Shown here: piece by piece, positions 1-8,671 of the stretch
How the letters are laid out: each line of letters begins with the position of its first letter
Numbering within the stretch: position 1 is the first letter of the stretch
Source of the DNA: JANXQZ01 sp038225555
GTDB taxonomy: Bacteria > Acidobacteriota > Terriglobia > Bryobacterales > Bryobacteraceae
Reading direction: 5' to 3'
Length of the DNA: 64,000 nt
Assembly: GCA_038225555.1 (NCBI GenBank)
Contig: JBBRRB010000004.1
Span: 124,001 to 188,000, forward strand
Notes under the pieces: model-generated
Told to the model about the DNA's origin: nothing
Seen by the model: only the letters and a program-made list of their open reading frames with translations
Databases searched by the model: none
Made by a program: the position numbers and the translations under genes

Positions 1-1
1 G

Positions 2-643
2 TGGCAATCGGTCGGGCAAGCGCCGCCAGCTCAAGTCGAGGCTTTTCCGCCGATTGCTCATCCACTCCAAACAGGAGGCCCACCAGACAGCAGCCGGACA
101 ATCGAGTTGGAAAGTCGCATTCGCGCTTTGGAGCAGGAGGGGGAGCAGCGTTCCCAGGCCGCGTTTCAGCAAGGGCGTCAACAGGGAGATTCCGCTGCCC
201 GGCAACAACTCCAAGGTCAGGCGGACACCATGCTGCAGCAGTTGGCCCACGCTGTCCAGGAGATCTCGGGGCTTAGGCAACAGTGCCGGCATCAGGCAGA
301 GGAAGATACCGTCAAATTGTCGCTGGCCATCGCGCGTCGCATTCTGCATCGCGAGTTGACCATCGATCCGGGCGCGATGCTCGGTTTGGTGAAGGCTGCC
401 TTGGATAAATTGGATGCCCGGGAAGTGCATCGGATCCGCGTTCACCCCGATCACGCGCCCGTTCTCAAGCAGCATCTGGCGAGAATCGGAGCGCCGCCCC
501 GTCTTGAGATAGAGGCGGACTCGGGCCTGGAACGCGGTGCCGCCATCTTCGAAACTACCCGTGGAACGCTGGATGCGTCGGCCGAAACCCAACTCACTGA
601 GATTGAACGGGGGTTCACCGATTTGGTTCGCCATACAAAATGA
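2..643 (+). CDS. fliH: FliH-like flagellar export regulator, 5' truncated by window edge
   Basis: FliH is the cytoplasmic stator-like partner that holds the export ATPase FliI at the flagellar type III apparatus. The frame is open from base 2, so the true start lies upstream; a TTG at 107 is only the first start-like codon inside the window. A Gln/Glu/Ala-rich helical stretch (about 40 to 100 residues in) precedes the conserved C-terminal part with LSLAIARRIL, matching the FliH/HrpE-type C-terminal domain. Its stop overlaps the fliI ATG by 4 bp, indicating translational coupling. The flanking fliI and fliJ make the identity secure despite weak sequence conservation. Confidence 0.85.
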   Translation, partial: WQSVGQAPPAQVEAFPPIAHPLQTGGPPDSSRTIELESRIRALEQEGEQRSQAAFQQGRQQGDSAARQQLQGQADTMLQQLAHAVQEISGLRQQCRHQAEEDTVKLSLAIARRILHRELTIDPGAMLGLVKAALDKLDAREVHRIRVHPDHAPVLKQHLARIGAPPRLEIEADSGLERGAAIFETTRGTLDASAETQLTEIERGFTDLVRHTK

Positions 644-1947
644 ACATACAGGCTTACCTCGACAAACTTGAACGGACTGAAACTCACCGGCTCACTGGCA
701 CAGTTACCGAGTTGATCGGGCTGCTCATCGAATCGAACGGGCCGGCGGCTGCAATCGGCGACTTCTGCGAGATCTTGACGAAAAGCGGTCGTATTGTCCG
801 CACCCAGGTGATCGGATTCCGCAACGGGCGGGTATTGTCGATGCCGCTGGAAGAGACCGACGGCCTCCACCTGGGCGACCCCATCACGGCGCGGAAGGAA
901 GACGCCAGGATGGAAGTCGGGCAGCAGTTGCTCGGAAGAGTAATCGACGGATTCGGACGGCCCCTGGATTCTCTTGGACCGCTGGCCGGGAACGAGGCGT
1001 ACGATTTATACACCGCGCCGCCCGGACCGATGGAGAGGGAACCAATCAATGAGGTTCTCGTGACAGGTATTCGAGCCGTCGACAGCCTGCTTACTTGCGG
1101 CAAGGGCCAGAGGATCGGGATCTTCGGCGGCAGCGGCGTTGGGAAAAGCACTTTGCTCGGAGCTATGTCGCGGCAGAATTCCGCCGACGTCAGCGTGATC
1201 GCGCTGATCGGGGAACGCAATCGCGAGGTGCGGGATTTTCTCGAACACGATCTGGGTCCGGCTGGACTGAAGCGCTCTGTGGTGGTGGTGGCGACTTCAG
1301 ACCGTCCAGCTCCGCTTCGGATTCGAGCGGCGTTCGTCGCGCTGGCCGTCTCGGAATATTTTCGAGATCAAGGCGCTAACGTTCTACTCGTCATGGATTC
1401 CGTCACCCGGCTGGCGATGGCCCAGCGCGAGATCGGACTGGCGGCCGGAGAGCCTCCAAGTCAAAAAGGATACACGCCCTCGGTTTTCAATCTGCTGCCC
1501 AAGATCTTTGAGAGAGCGGGAAAATTTCGCCGCGGCTCGATTACGGGATTCTTCACCGTTCTGGTTGAGGGTGACGATTTCAACGAGCCCATCTGCGATG
1601 CTGTGCGCTCCATCCTCGATGGCCATATAGTTTTGGCGCGACACTTGGGGGCGATGGGGCATTACCCTGCGATTGACGTGCTGCAGTCAGTCAGCCGACT
1701 GGCTTCGCGACTGGCGTCAGCCGATCAGAAAGTGGACGCTCAGAAGATTCGCGAGGCAATGGCGACTTTTCAGCGCTCGGAAGATCTGATCAATCTAGGA
1801 GCCTACGCCGGAGGATCTAACCCCAAGCTGGATTCGGCCATTCGGGCCCGGCCGCAACTGATCGACTTTCTGAAGCAGGATTCCGATAAGACCGCCGACT
1901 TCGGGGACACTCTCAGCCGGATGCGGGAACTCTCGCTGGCGGTATGA
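640..1947 (+). CDS. fliI: Flagellum-specific ATPase FliI
   Basis: FliI is the hexameric ATPase of the flagellar type III export apparatus, related to the F1 beta subunit. The 435-residue length is normal. Residues 163-171 are the Walker A loop GGSGVGKST, followed by the GERNREVRDF motif (about 191-200) and a Walker B region with LLVMDSVTRLA near 250. The stretch GEPPSQKGYTPSVF is the typical arginine-finger-side segment of type III ATPases. The ATG lies in the fliH stop (ATGA), and its own stop overlaps fliJ in the same way, so fliHIJ is one operon. Confidence 0.97.
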   Translation: MNIQAYLDKLERTETHRLTGTVTELIGLLIESNGPAAAIGDFCEILTKSGRIVRTQVIGFRNGRVLSMPLEETDGLHLGDPITARKEDARMEVGQQLLGRVIDGFGRPLDSLGPLAGNEAYDLYTAPPGPMEREPINEVLVTGIRAVDSLLTCGKGQRIGIFGGSGVGKSTLLGAMSRQNSADVSVIALIGERNREVRDFLEHDLGPAGLKRSVVVVATSDRPAPLRIRAAFVALAVSEYFRDQGANVLLVMDSVTRLAMAQREIGLAAGEPPSQKGYTPSVFNLLPKIFERAGKFRRGSITGFFTVLVEGDDFNEPICDAVRSILDGHIVLARHLGAMGHYPAIDVLQSVSRLASRLASADQKVDAQKIREAMATFQRSEDLINLGAYAGGSNPKLDSAIRARPQLIDFLKQDSDKTADFGDTLSRMRELSLAV

Positions 1948-2417
1948 AGCGCTTCGAATTCCCGCTGGACAAAGTCCGGCAATGGAGACATGGGCAGGCG
2001 GAGGTGGAAGAACGCAAGCTCCAGAAGCTCCACACGGATCTGCGGACGGTCGACCTGGAACGGGAACAAATCGAAGGCGAAAGAGAAAGCGCGGAGCAGA
2101 TTCGCCTGCTGCCCGGAGTCGGCGCGCAGGATTTGGCTAATCTCGACACGTTTCGGCAGTACATCCGAACCGAGATTCTGGCCAATATTACGAAACGAAC
2201 CCAATGCCAAGTCCAGGTTGACGAGCAGCGCCAGAAATTGATGGAAGCCAGACGCCAGTTCGAATTGCTTGATCGCTTGAGGCAAAAGGCGCTGACCGAG
2301 TGGAAGACCGCGCAAGACAAGGAACAAGAAGAACTGGCGGGAGAACTCTACCTGGCTAAGCGGCGGCGCGGGCTCCCGATTTCAGAAACGCCAGAAACTC
2401 CTCCGTCTTCTTGGTGA
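1944..2417 (+). CDS. fliJ: FliJ-like flagellar export chaperone
   Basis: FliJ is a small coiled-coil protein that acts as the central stalk of the FliI ring and escorts export substrates. The 157-residue product starts MKRFEFPLDKV, the usual FliJ opening, and is almost entirely charged heptad-like helix. It is coupled to fliI by an ATGA overlap. The last 20 codons run into the 3' end of the convergent dsbD gene (62 bp overlap), so the C-terminal tail after about residue 137 may be an extension of the normal protein. FliJ sequences diverge widely; position carries much of the assignment. Confidence 0.85.
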   Translation: MKRFEFPLDKVRQWRHGQAEVEERKLQKLHTDLRTVDLEREQIEGERESAEQIRLLPGVGAQDLANLDTFRQYIRTEILANITKRTQCQVQVDEQRQKLMEARRQFELLDRLRQKALTEWKTAQDKEQEELAGELYLAKRRRGLPISETPETPPSSW

Positions 2418-4230
2418 GGCCCGGAAAAGTCGCGATGACTTTCTCGTCCGCATCCAACAGCACGTAAAAGGGAAGAGCGAGGGTGCCGAACTTAGTCTCT
2501 TCGAGTTTCAGGTTCTCTTCGGAGGCCGCATCAGTTCCGTCGGTGAAGAGATCTACAAGGACCAAGTCTTTGGTGGCACCGCTGATCTCCGGACGCGGGA
2601 ACATATTAGCTTTCATCCAGTGGCAGTTTGTGCAGGCGTAGCCCGTGAAATTGACCAGAACGTGCTTGTTCTCTTGACGCGCCTTGGCCAGCGCCTCGCG
2701 GTACTGATTCTTCATCCATTGACCGCCTGCTTCACCCGCCGGACCTGAAGGTCCGAATAAGCTGGCGCTCGCGGCAGGGATGTAGGCATCAATCTCGCCC
2801 AACTTCGCCCCGAACATTCCGGGCAGCAAACTGATCGAAAAAATCAGGAATAGCGCTCCAGTCAACATCCGGCCAACGCCTAGAGGCTCGTCCGATTTGA
2901 TGCCTTCCAAGCGGAGGAATCCCAAGAGGTACAAGCCAGGCAGAGCAAAAAGAACAACCCAAGCCGCTAGAAAAACACCGCGCGACAGCAGATTCGTCTG
3001 GAGCACTTGGTCGATGTTGCCGAGGTATTTAATCGAGGCTGCCAAAACGATGAAGCCCAGAACGATCTTCACCCGCACCAGCCAGCCACCGCTCTTGGGC
3101 ATCCGTTGAAGATACGACGGGAACAATGCCAGGAAGAAGAACGGGGCGGCCAGGCCTGTCGCAAACGCCATCATTCCGAGCACTGGCTTCAGCCCGTTGG
3201 ATTGAACGGATGCAACCAGCAACGGACCTACGATCGGACCCACGCACGCGAACGAGGTCAGCGAGAAAGTCAGTCCCATAAGGAGCGTGCCGACATACCC
3301 GCCGCGTTGCGAGGCCTTGTCAAGCTTCGTCAGGAGCCCCGAGGGGAGCGTCAATTCGTAAGCACCCAGGAGACTCAACCCGAAGATTACAAAGACGATG
3401 ACAATGAACCCGTTCACCCACGGGCTGGACCCTAATTGAATCACCCCAAACGGACCGGCGATCGCCTTGGTAAGGAGGCCCAAGCCCGTGAAAAGAACGA
3501 CAATCCCGAGACAGAAAACTACGGCCTGCATGATGCCATCCCCCTTGGCCGTGTTCTCGCGCTTGAGGAAATAGGAGACTGTAAACGGGATCATGGGGAA
3601 GACGCAGGGCGTGAAGATGGCGGCCAGTCCGGCTCCGAAGGCGATGAGCAGAAATTGCCCTAGTCCCTCCTCGGAAGCTTGAGCGGGAAGGGGTTTCTTG
3701 GAAGCGCCCTCGGCAGCGCTGATAGAGAAGTACCCGGCCGGAATCGCCACCGCAGCCGATTTGGCTGCAGGGTCAATGGCCAGAGTCGCCGAGGCCGACT
3801 TCTTCTTGGGAGGCAGACAGATCTTTTCCGTGCACGTCTGGTAACGCACGTTCCCAGTAAGTTCAAGTGGTCCCGCAACCGCGTCTTTCTTAAGATCCAC
3901 CCGGATCAGGAAATTGGCTTCGTTTTGAAAAGTCTCTGTATCCAGTTGAAAATTAGGATCGAACTTGCGATCAGGCTTGGGCTGAAACACTTCAAAGCCA
4001 GCGATGGCGGGATTTTCGCTCAAGGCGACAGTGGTCTGGTTCGGTCCGCCTTTGGGAGTGGTTGCGGAGTAGAGATGCCAGCCAGGATCGATTTTGCCGC
4101 TCAAATGGGCCAGCACAGAAGCGCCGGGAGGGACTGCCCCTGAATCGAGCGTCAAGGTCCACTTAACCGGATCTTCCGCAGCGAACAGAGACGCCGTCGC
4201 AAGTCCCGCTGCGAGCGCAAAACGCCACAA
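2356..4230 (-). CDS. dsbD: Thiol:disulfide interchange protein DsbD
   Basis: DsbD carries electrons from cytoplasmic thioredoxin across the membrane to reduce envelope disulfides. I place the start at TTG 4230, one base after the plsX stop, because it begins a signal peptide (MWRFALAAGLATASLFA); the frame upstream is only antisense-like extension through plsX. The 624-residue product has the three expected parts: an N-terminal immunoglobulin-like domain with cysteines near 133 and 138, a membrane domain from about 190 to 470 with the paired cysteines at about 209 (TPCVFP) and 329 (FACVGP), and a C-terminal thioredoxin domain with CTNC at 533-536. Probably co-transcribed with plsX. Confidence 0.95.
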   Translation of the reverse strand: MWRFALAAGLATASLFAAEDPVKWTLTLDSGAVPPGASVLAHLSGKIDPGWHLYSATTPKGGPNQTTVALSENPAIAGFEVFQPKPDRKFDPNFQLDTETFQNEANFLIRVDLKKDAVAGPLELTGNVRYQTCTEKICLPPKKKSASATLAIDPAAKSAAVAIPAGYFSISAAEGASKKPLPAQASEEGLGQFLLIAFGAGLAAIFTPCVFPMIPFTVSYFLKRENTAKGDGIMQAVVFCLGIVVLFTGLGLLTKAIAGPFGVIQLGSSPWVNGFIVIVFVIFGLSLLGAYELTLPSGLLTKLDKASQRGGYVGTLLMGLTFSLTSFACVGPIVGPLLVASVQSNGLKPVLGMMAFATGLAAPFFFLALFPSYLQRMPKSGGWLVRVKIVLGFIVLAASIKYLGNIDQVLQTNLLSRGVFLAAWVVLFALPGLYLLGFLRLEGIKSDEPLGVGRMLTGALFLIFSISLLPGMFGAKLGEIDAYIPAASASLFGPSGPAGEAGGQWMKNQYREALAKARQENKHVLVNFTGYACTNCHWMKANMFPRPEISGATKDLVLVDLFTDGTDAASEENLKLEETKFGTLALPFYVLLDADEKVIATFPGLTKKTEEFLAFLKSGARAAA

Positions 4231-4231
4231 G

Positions 4232-5254
4232 CTAATCGGCGGACTTACCCTTCGCGGACCACCTGCCGAGTTCGGCTTCGATCCGTTGATTGACCCCGCC
4301 CCCAGCAAGTTCCGCAGCGACACGAATGGCGTTCTTGATGGCGTTGGCATTCGAGCGACCGTGGCTAATGATGCAGACGCCGCGGATCCCGAGCAGGGGA
4401 GCGCCGCCGTATTCGGAGTAGTCCACACGCTTCTTGAAATCATTAAATGCCTCCCGTGCCAGAACATAGCCGATTTTTCTAGTGATCGTGGCCTGCAGGG
4501 ATTCTTGCAACATCTTGCGAAACATATCCACCAGGCCTTCGCTGACCTTGAGTGCGACATTGCCAACGAATCCATCGCAGACGATGACGTCCGTCTCCCC
4601 CGCATAGAGGTCTCGGCCCTCCACGTTCCCGATGAAGTGGATTGGCAAGCTCTTCAGCAGCGGAGTGACCGCGCGAGTAAGGTCGTTTCCTTTGTGCTCT
4701 TCCTCGCCGATCGAGAGCAGGCCGACCCGAGGCTTAGGGTTGCGAAACACCACGCGGGAGTAGATTTCTCCCATCACGGCAAACTGCGCCAGCATGCGGG
4801 GACTCGAATCGACGTTCGCTCCAACGTCGATCACCACCACCGGCGAACCTTTGAGAGTCGGAAAAGCGGACGCCAACGCGGGCCGTTCCACCCCCGGAAG
4901 CATTCCTTGCACGATTTTCACCGTGGCCATCACGGCTCCGGTATTGCCGGCCGACACAACGCCCTGGGCGATGCCTTCCCTGACGAGCCTGGAAGCAACC
5001 CGGATGGAGCTATCCCGTTTGCCGCGCATCGCTTTGCCAGCACTGTCTTCCATCGTCACCACTTCGGTGGCGTTGTGGATTTCAATAGGCAGCGCTTTCA
5101 CGCCATCATGCTGAGCCAGTTCCTTTTGAATAACCTCTTCCCGTCCCACGAGAATAATCCTGACGTTCAAGGATCGGGCGGCGCTAATAGCACCCTCGAT
5201 TTCCGCTTTTGGGGCATTGTCGCCTCCCATGGCGTCCACCGCAATGGTCAACAT
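4232..5254 (-). CDS. plsX: Phosphate acyltransferase PlsX
   Basis: PlsX converts acyl-ACP to acyl-phosphate, feeding PlsY in phospholipid synthesis. The 340-residue protein begins with the signature VDAMGGDNAP and keeps family segments such as GNTGAVMA and DGFVGNVALK, giving a normal length. It sits in the classic order DUF177 - rpmF - plsX on the minus strand and is followed after one base by dsbD. There is no fab gene next to it in this window, unlike many bacteria where fabD/fabG/acpP follow. Confidence 0.97.
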   Translation of the reverse strand: MLTIAVDAMGGDNAPKAEIEGAISAARSLNVRIILVGREEVIQKELAQHDGVKALPIEIHNATEVVTMEDSAGKAMRGKRDSSIRVASRLVREGIAQGVVSAGNTGAVMATVKIVQGMLPGVERPALASAFPTLKGSPVVVIDVGANVDSSPRMLAQFAVMGEIYSRVVFRNPKPRVGLLSIGEEEHKGNDLTRAVTPLLKSLPIHFIGNVEGRDLYAGETDVIVCDGFVGNVALKVSEGLVDMFRKMLQESLQATITRKIGYVLAREAFNDFKKRVDYSEYGGAPLLGIRGVCIISHGRSNANAIKNAIRVAAELAGGGVNQRIEAELGRWSAKGKSAD

Positions 5255-5291
5255 GAGACGGAGTTCACGTCAAAACACCGTGGCGGCCGGA

Positions 5292-5474
5292 CTACTCTTC
5301 GGCGACTTCGATCACTTCACGGCCTTTATATCGGCCACAATTCGGGCAAGCGCGGTGCGGGAGCTTAGGTTCGTGGCAATTCGGGCACTCGGATACCCCG
5401 GCTGCTCGCAAATGGTCATGTGCGCGTCGCATAGACGTCCGGCGCTTGGAATGGCGTCGTTTTGGATTCGGCAT
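5292..5474 (-). CDS. rpmF: 50S ribosomal protein L32
   Basis: The 60-residue basic protein starts MPNPKRRHSKRRTSMRRAHD, the L32 signature, and carries two CxxC pairs (CPNC near 30 and CPNC near 44) that form the zinc-binding ribbon of the zinc-containing L32 type. It lies between the DUF177 gene (one base away) and plsX (about 37 bp), the conserved neighbourhood of rpmF. Confidence 0.97.
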   Translation of the reverse strand: MPNPKRRHSKRRTSMRRAHDHLRAAGVSECPNCHEPKLPHRACPNCGRYKGREVIEVAEE

Positions 5475-5475
5475 T

Positions 5476-6036
5476 TCAAATTCCTCTCGTGTTACTCAAT
5501 TTTTTAGCGTTAAAACTTTTTAGTGCTTCCCAGCGATCATCGGCGGACTTCGCATGGCAATCGCAACCGGACTTGTTCCGATTCTGTCCGCAGATCGGAC
5601 AGATTCCCTTGCATGCTTCATCGCAGATGCGCTGCATCGGCAACGAGAGCAGTATGTGCTCCCGCAAAACTTCTTTCAAATCAAGGCCGCCCCCTTCATA
5701 GAAGGAAAGCTCGATTTCACCCTCGTCGAGTTCAACCTCTTCCTCCCCATGATGCGGGTGGGCAGGCGGCGCGGGGCGATAAAACAAGTCGAAGGTCGAT
5801 TCAACCGGATGGCGCGCCGTTTCTAAGCAACGGTCGCAATCCGCTTCCATGGTGGCCTGCAACTTTCCCTGCACGCGGATCTCGCCCAGCGTGTTACCCA
5901 GCAATTCGGCCGTGCCTCCGGCTTCCAATGGACTGATTTGGCGAAGTCCGGGATCGAGAAAGTCGATCTCCCCCGGCTGAAAGGTCACGTCGAAATGAAC
6001 CTTCCGAACTTCCAGATCCTTCACGCTGAAAAACAC
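5476..6036 (-). CDS. DUF177 (YceD-like) protein
   Basis: DUF177 proteins are small conserved proteins encoded just before rpmF; in plants and bacteria members are linked to 23S rRNA accumulation. This 186-residue example has two cysteine motifs, CDRC near 72-75 and a cluster CDEACKGICPICG followed by a CDC, typical of the bacterial family. The start is a GTG at 6036 preceded by an AGAGGTG ribosome-binding site at short spacing; an in-frame GTG five codons in is an alternative. Function here is inferred from family and position. Confidence 0.9.
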   Translation of the reverse strand: MFFSVKDLEVRKVHFDVTFQPGEIDFLDPGLRQISPLEAGGTAELLGNTLGEIRVQGKLQATMEADCDRCLETARHPVESTFDLFYRPAPPAHPHHGEEEVELDEGEIELSFYEGGGLDLKEVLREHILLSLPMQRICDEACKGICPICGQNRNKSGCDCHAKSADDRWEALKSFNAKKLSNTRGI

Positions 6037-6112
6037 AACACACCTCTACCTACATCGACCTAGCGGCGAACTTTGAGTATAGCAGGGGCTTAGGGAATGG
6101 TGTAATTGAGCA

Positions 6113-6490
6113 ATGGGGTGGTCGGCGGTGGGAGCGGTCGCGATGGCCTTGGCCGTTACCTTGGGCGCTTTCGGCGCTCACGGCTTGCGCGGGACGCTCG
6201 ATGTTTACTCGATGGGAGTATACGAGAGGGCCGTGTTTTATCATTTCGTGCATGCGATTGGGCTGCTGATAGTGCCGTTATTCGTGAGGGCTGGCGCCTT
6301 GACTGAGACCGCGGGGTCGCGAGTCGGGATGCTGCTGGCGGCGGGCATCCTGCTTTTTTCGGGGAGTCTCTATGCGCTGGCGATCAGCGGCGTTCGGGTT
6401 TTGGGTGCGGTGACGCCGTTCGGCGGCTTGGCTTTTATTGCGGCGTGGTTGCTGCTTGGGTGGGGCTTGTGGCGGGGCGGTCATCGCTAG
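6113..6490 (+). CDS. DUF423 small membrane protein
   Basis: A 125-residue protein with four predicted membrane helices. It begins with a glycine/alanine-rich helix ending in FGAHGLR, the hallmark of DUF423 (YgdD-like) proteins, and contains the conserved YHFVHAIGLL and TPFGGLAFIAAWLLL segments. The biochemical role of the family is unknown. The gene overlaps, in antisense, the 3' extension of the HicB-like reading frame on the minus strand; this is the conserved gene of the two, so the overlap is best read as decay of the other. Confidence 0.9.
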   Translation: MGWSAVGAVAMALAVTLGAFGAHGLRGTLDVYSMGVYERAVFYHFVHAIGLLIVPLFVRAGALTETAGSRVGMLLAAGILLFSGSLYALAISGVRVLGAVTPFGGLAFIAAWLLLGWGLWRGGHR

Positions 6491-6679
6491 GCCAAGACGA
6501 AGCCCAAGTACGATCCAGTCCTCCAAAACGCTTTGCAGTTCCTCGCGGCAGGCTTCGAGCGTCTCACCCGTAGCCCAGACGCTCTGACACTCCGGGATCC
6601 AACCGTACAAGGGCTTCCGGTTAGCAATGATTTCGTAGTGTGCGTGGCGCATCGCGGCTTGGATATATGCCGTCAGCAT
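6278..6679 (-). CDS. Orphan HicB-like antitoxin with aberrant C-terminal extension
   Basis: Residues 1-62 match the solitary HicB-type family: opening MLTAYIQAAMRHAHYEII, then YGWIPECQSVWATGETLEACR and VLEDWIVLGLRLGL. Members usually stop about a dozen residues after this point. Here the frame instead reads on for 70 Pro/Gln/Arg-rich residues antisense to the DUF423 gene, which looks like loss of the natural stop. No HicA gene adjoins it; the upstream 20 bp separate it from another minus-strand gene. The conserved part is therefore 6494-6679; the remainder is probably read-through. It may be non-functional. Confidence 0.6.
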   Translation of the reverse strand: MLTAYIQAAMRHAHYEIIANRKPLYGWIPECQSVWATGETLEACREELQSVLEDWIVLGLRLGLAMTAPPQAPPKQQPRRNKSQAAERRHRTQNPNAADRQRIETPRKKQDARRQQHPDSRPRGLSQGASPHE

Positions 6680-6701
6680 GTTCTAATTCCAGTTCGGCTG
6701 G

Positions 6702-7586
6702 CTAGAGCCGTTCTGTAATCACTACGTCTTCCTGAACGCGGAAGCTTAAACGCGTCTCCACGGGAATTGCGGCCTCCGGGCCGCGGGTCAATAGCACGTC
6801 GCCTGCTCCTGCCGCGCCACCCACGCCTGCTCCGATCCCCGCACCCTTCCCGCCGCCAGCAAGGCCCCCGATCGCGGCTCCCAGCGCCGCCCCGATACCC
6901 ACCTTCGCCGCGTCCGTTTTTGCACCGGACTGGCCAACCTTGTCGAACGACGCACTGCGAATGCGGATGTGCTGGCCATCGGATGTCGTGAATTTCGTTA
7001 GTTCAACTGTGAGCTTGGAGGTTCCGCGCACTTTCCCCCCGGGGTCCGCTTCCACGATCCGCCCTTCGCCCCGAGCTCCCTTCTCTGCGATTACAAAACC
7101 ATCGATCACCAGCGGCTGAGCCAACGTAACCAGAAACGTATCGCCGGCCTGATTCTTCTTGGTCGAAATCGATTCGCCTACGCGCACCTGGATAATCGTT
7201 CCGGCCGCCACTGTTACCTGGTGCTTTTGAGGAGGTGGAGGCGCAGGAGCCTCAACTCGAGCTTCCGGGGGAGGAGCAGCGGCGGGCACTGGGGCCGGCT
7301 CCTGCTGCCGGATCTCAGGCTTGGGCGGATCGGGTTCAACCTCCGGTTCAGCAGCAATAGCAGGCTTAGCGATTTTTGGCTTTGGCGCCGCGACATGTGC
7401 CGGGGCGGGCTCGGGCAACGACGCAACTTTTGGGGCAGGTGCGGGTTCGGCAGGCGAAATCTCCATGGGCTGACTTGACGCTGTCAACGTCGGTTGTCTA
7501 ACCGGTTGGGGCTTGACCGCCACGTACACAATTCCAGAAGCGAGCAACGCACCCCCGGCAAAGGCCAGCAGAATCTTAGGGTCCAT
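6702..7586 (-). CDS. Membrane-anchored Pro-rich protein with glycine-zipper C-terminus
   Basis: No named family recognised. The 294-residue protein starts with one membrane helix (about residues 7-25), continues with a long Pro/Ala/Glu-rich spacer (30-120) suited to spanning the periplasm, then a compact beta-rich domain (about 125-225) with the phrase VTLAQPLVIDGFVIAEKG, resembling domains in acidobacterial outer-envelope proteins. A glycine-zipper stretch (IGAALGAAIGGLAGGG) follows near 235-265, as in membrane-inserting lipoprotein-like proteins. It stands alone between the HicB-like gene and dusB. An envelope structural role is inference. Confidence 0.75.
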   Translation of the reverse strand: MDPKILLAFAGGALLASGIVYVAVKPQPVRQPTLTASSQPMEISPAEPAPAPKVASLPEPAPAHVAAPKPKIAKPAIAAEPEVEPDPPKPEIRQQEPAPVPAAAPPPEARVEAPAPPPPQKHQVTVAAGTIIQVRVGESISTKKNQAGDTFLVTLAQPLVIDGFVIAEKGARGEGRIVEADPGGKVRGTSKLTVELTKFTTSDGQHIRIRSASFDKVGQSGAKTDAAKVGIGAALGAAIGGLAGGGKGAGIGAGVGGAAGAGDVLLTRGPEAAIPVETRLSFRVQEDVVITERL

Positions 7587-7657
7587 AGTCCTCCTTAGAA
7601 TAAACGTGTTCGGGTGGGGTTGGGTTTCCGGGCCGGACCCGGTAAAATGAGGTCAGC

Positions 7658-8671
7658 ATGTCGTTCCCCATTGAGTTTCGGATCGGTCCGGTGCAGATGG
7701 CACCCGCCACCGTGCTCGCCCCCATGGCCGGTGTTACGGACACGGTATTTCGTCGCTTGATTCGCAATCAGGGCGGCTGCGGCTTGATTATGACCGAATT
7801 TACCAGCTCGCATGGCGTGGTGAAATCGGTGGGCGCGAAGAAGATGACGCGAACTTTCCGGTATCTGGCGTTCGAACCCGAGGAACATCCGATCTCCGCG
7901 CAACTCTTTGGCTCCGACGTTCAGGTGATGGCCGAAGCCGCCAAAGTTTGCCAGGATTTAGGCTTCGATGTGGTCGACATCAACTTCGGCTGCCCAGTGA
8001 ATAAAGTGGTCAAGTGCAACGGGGGTTCTGGCCTGCTGCGCGATCTTCCTCTGGTGGAAGAAATCCTGCGTGCGGTGCGCTCCGCCATCACCATCCCGCT
8101 GACGATGAAGTTCCGCGCGGGCTGGAACGATCAGGAGCTGGTGGCGGTTCAAATGGCCCGCTTAGCCGAAGATTGCGGCTTGCAAGCGGTGGCGCTGCAC
8201 CCGCGCACCCGCGAACAAGGGTATGCAGGCAAATCCGATTGGACTCGCATCGCCGAGGTGAAGCAGGCCGTGAAGAACATTGTCGTGATCGGAAACGGGG
8301 ATGTGCTCACGCCGGAAGATGCCGTGCGGATGACTGAAGAGACCGGCTGCGATGCTGTCATGATCGGACGGGCCGCCTCTTCCAATCCGTGGATTTTCCG
8401 GCAGATCCAGCAGTACCTGCAAACAGGAAGGTACGATCATCCGACGGAACAGCAGCGCTACGAGATCATGAAGACCTACTACGAAATGCTGCGCGAGCGC
8501 GATGAGCCGGATGCAGTCGGGAAGATGAAGCAGTTCGCGACGTACTTCACCCACGGAGTGCGGAACGGATCGAAGCTGCGCGTGGATATTTATCGCTCGA
8601 TGGAATCTGCGCAGATTCTGGATTGCGTGGATGCGTTCTTTCAGACCGAACTTGAAGCGGTCCCGGCGTGA
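7658..8671 (+). CDS. dusB: tRNA-dihydrouridine synthase DusB
   Basis: Flavin enzyme that reduces uridine to dihydrouridine in tRNA. The 337-residue protein has the TIM-barrel opening ATVLAPMAGVTD, the catalytic-cysteine motif DINFGCPVNKV (Cys near 109), MKFRAGW, LHPRTREQGY and the phosphate-binding end IGNGDV/VMIGRAA. These features and length fit the DusB subgroup. The stop overlaps the GTG start of rnhA by 4 bp, so the two are co-translated. Confidence 0.95.
   Translation: MSFPIEFRIGPVQMAPATVLAPMAGVTDTVFRRLIRNQGGCGLIMTEFTSSHGVVKSVGAKKMTRTFRYLAFEPEEHPISAQLFGSDVQVMAEAAKVCQDLGFDVVDINFGCPVNKVVKCNGGSGLLRDLPLVEEILRAVRSAITIPLTMKFRAGWNDQELVAVQMARLAEDCGLQAVALHPRTREQGYAGKSDWTRIAEVKQAVKNIVVIGNGDVLTPEDAVRMTEETGCDAVMIGRAASSNPWIFRQIQQYLQTGRYDHPTEQQRYEIMKTYYEMLRERDEPDAVGKMKQFATYFTHGVRNGSKLRVDIYRSMESAQILDCVDAFFQTELEAVPA

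Noticed and set aside
4094..5368. 424-residue open frame on the plus strand
   Set aside because: Runs antisense to plsX and the start of dsbD; composition is His/Arg-rich with no family pattern, while plsX is clearly real.
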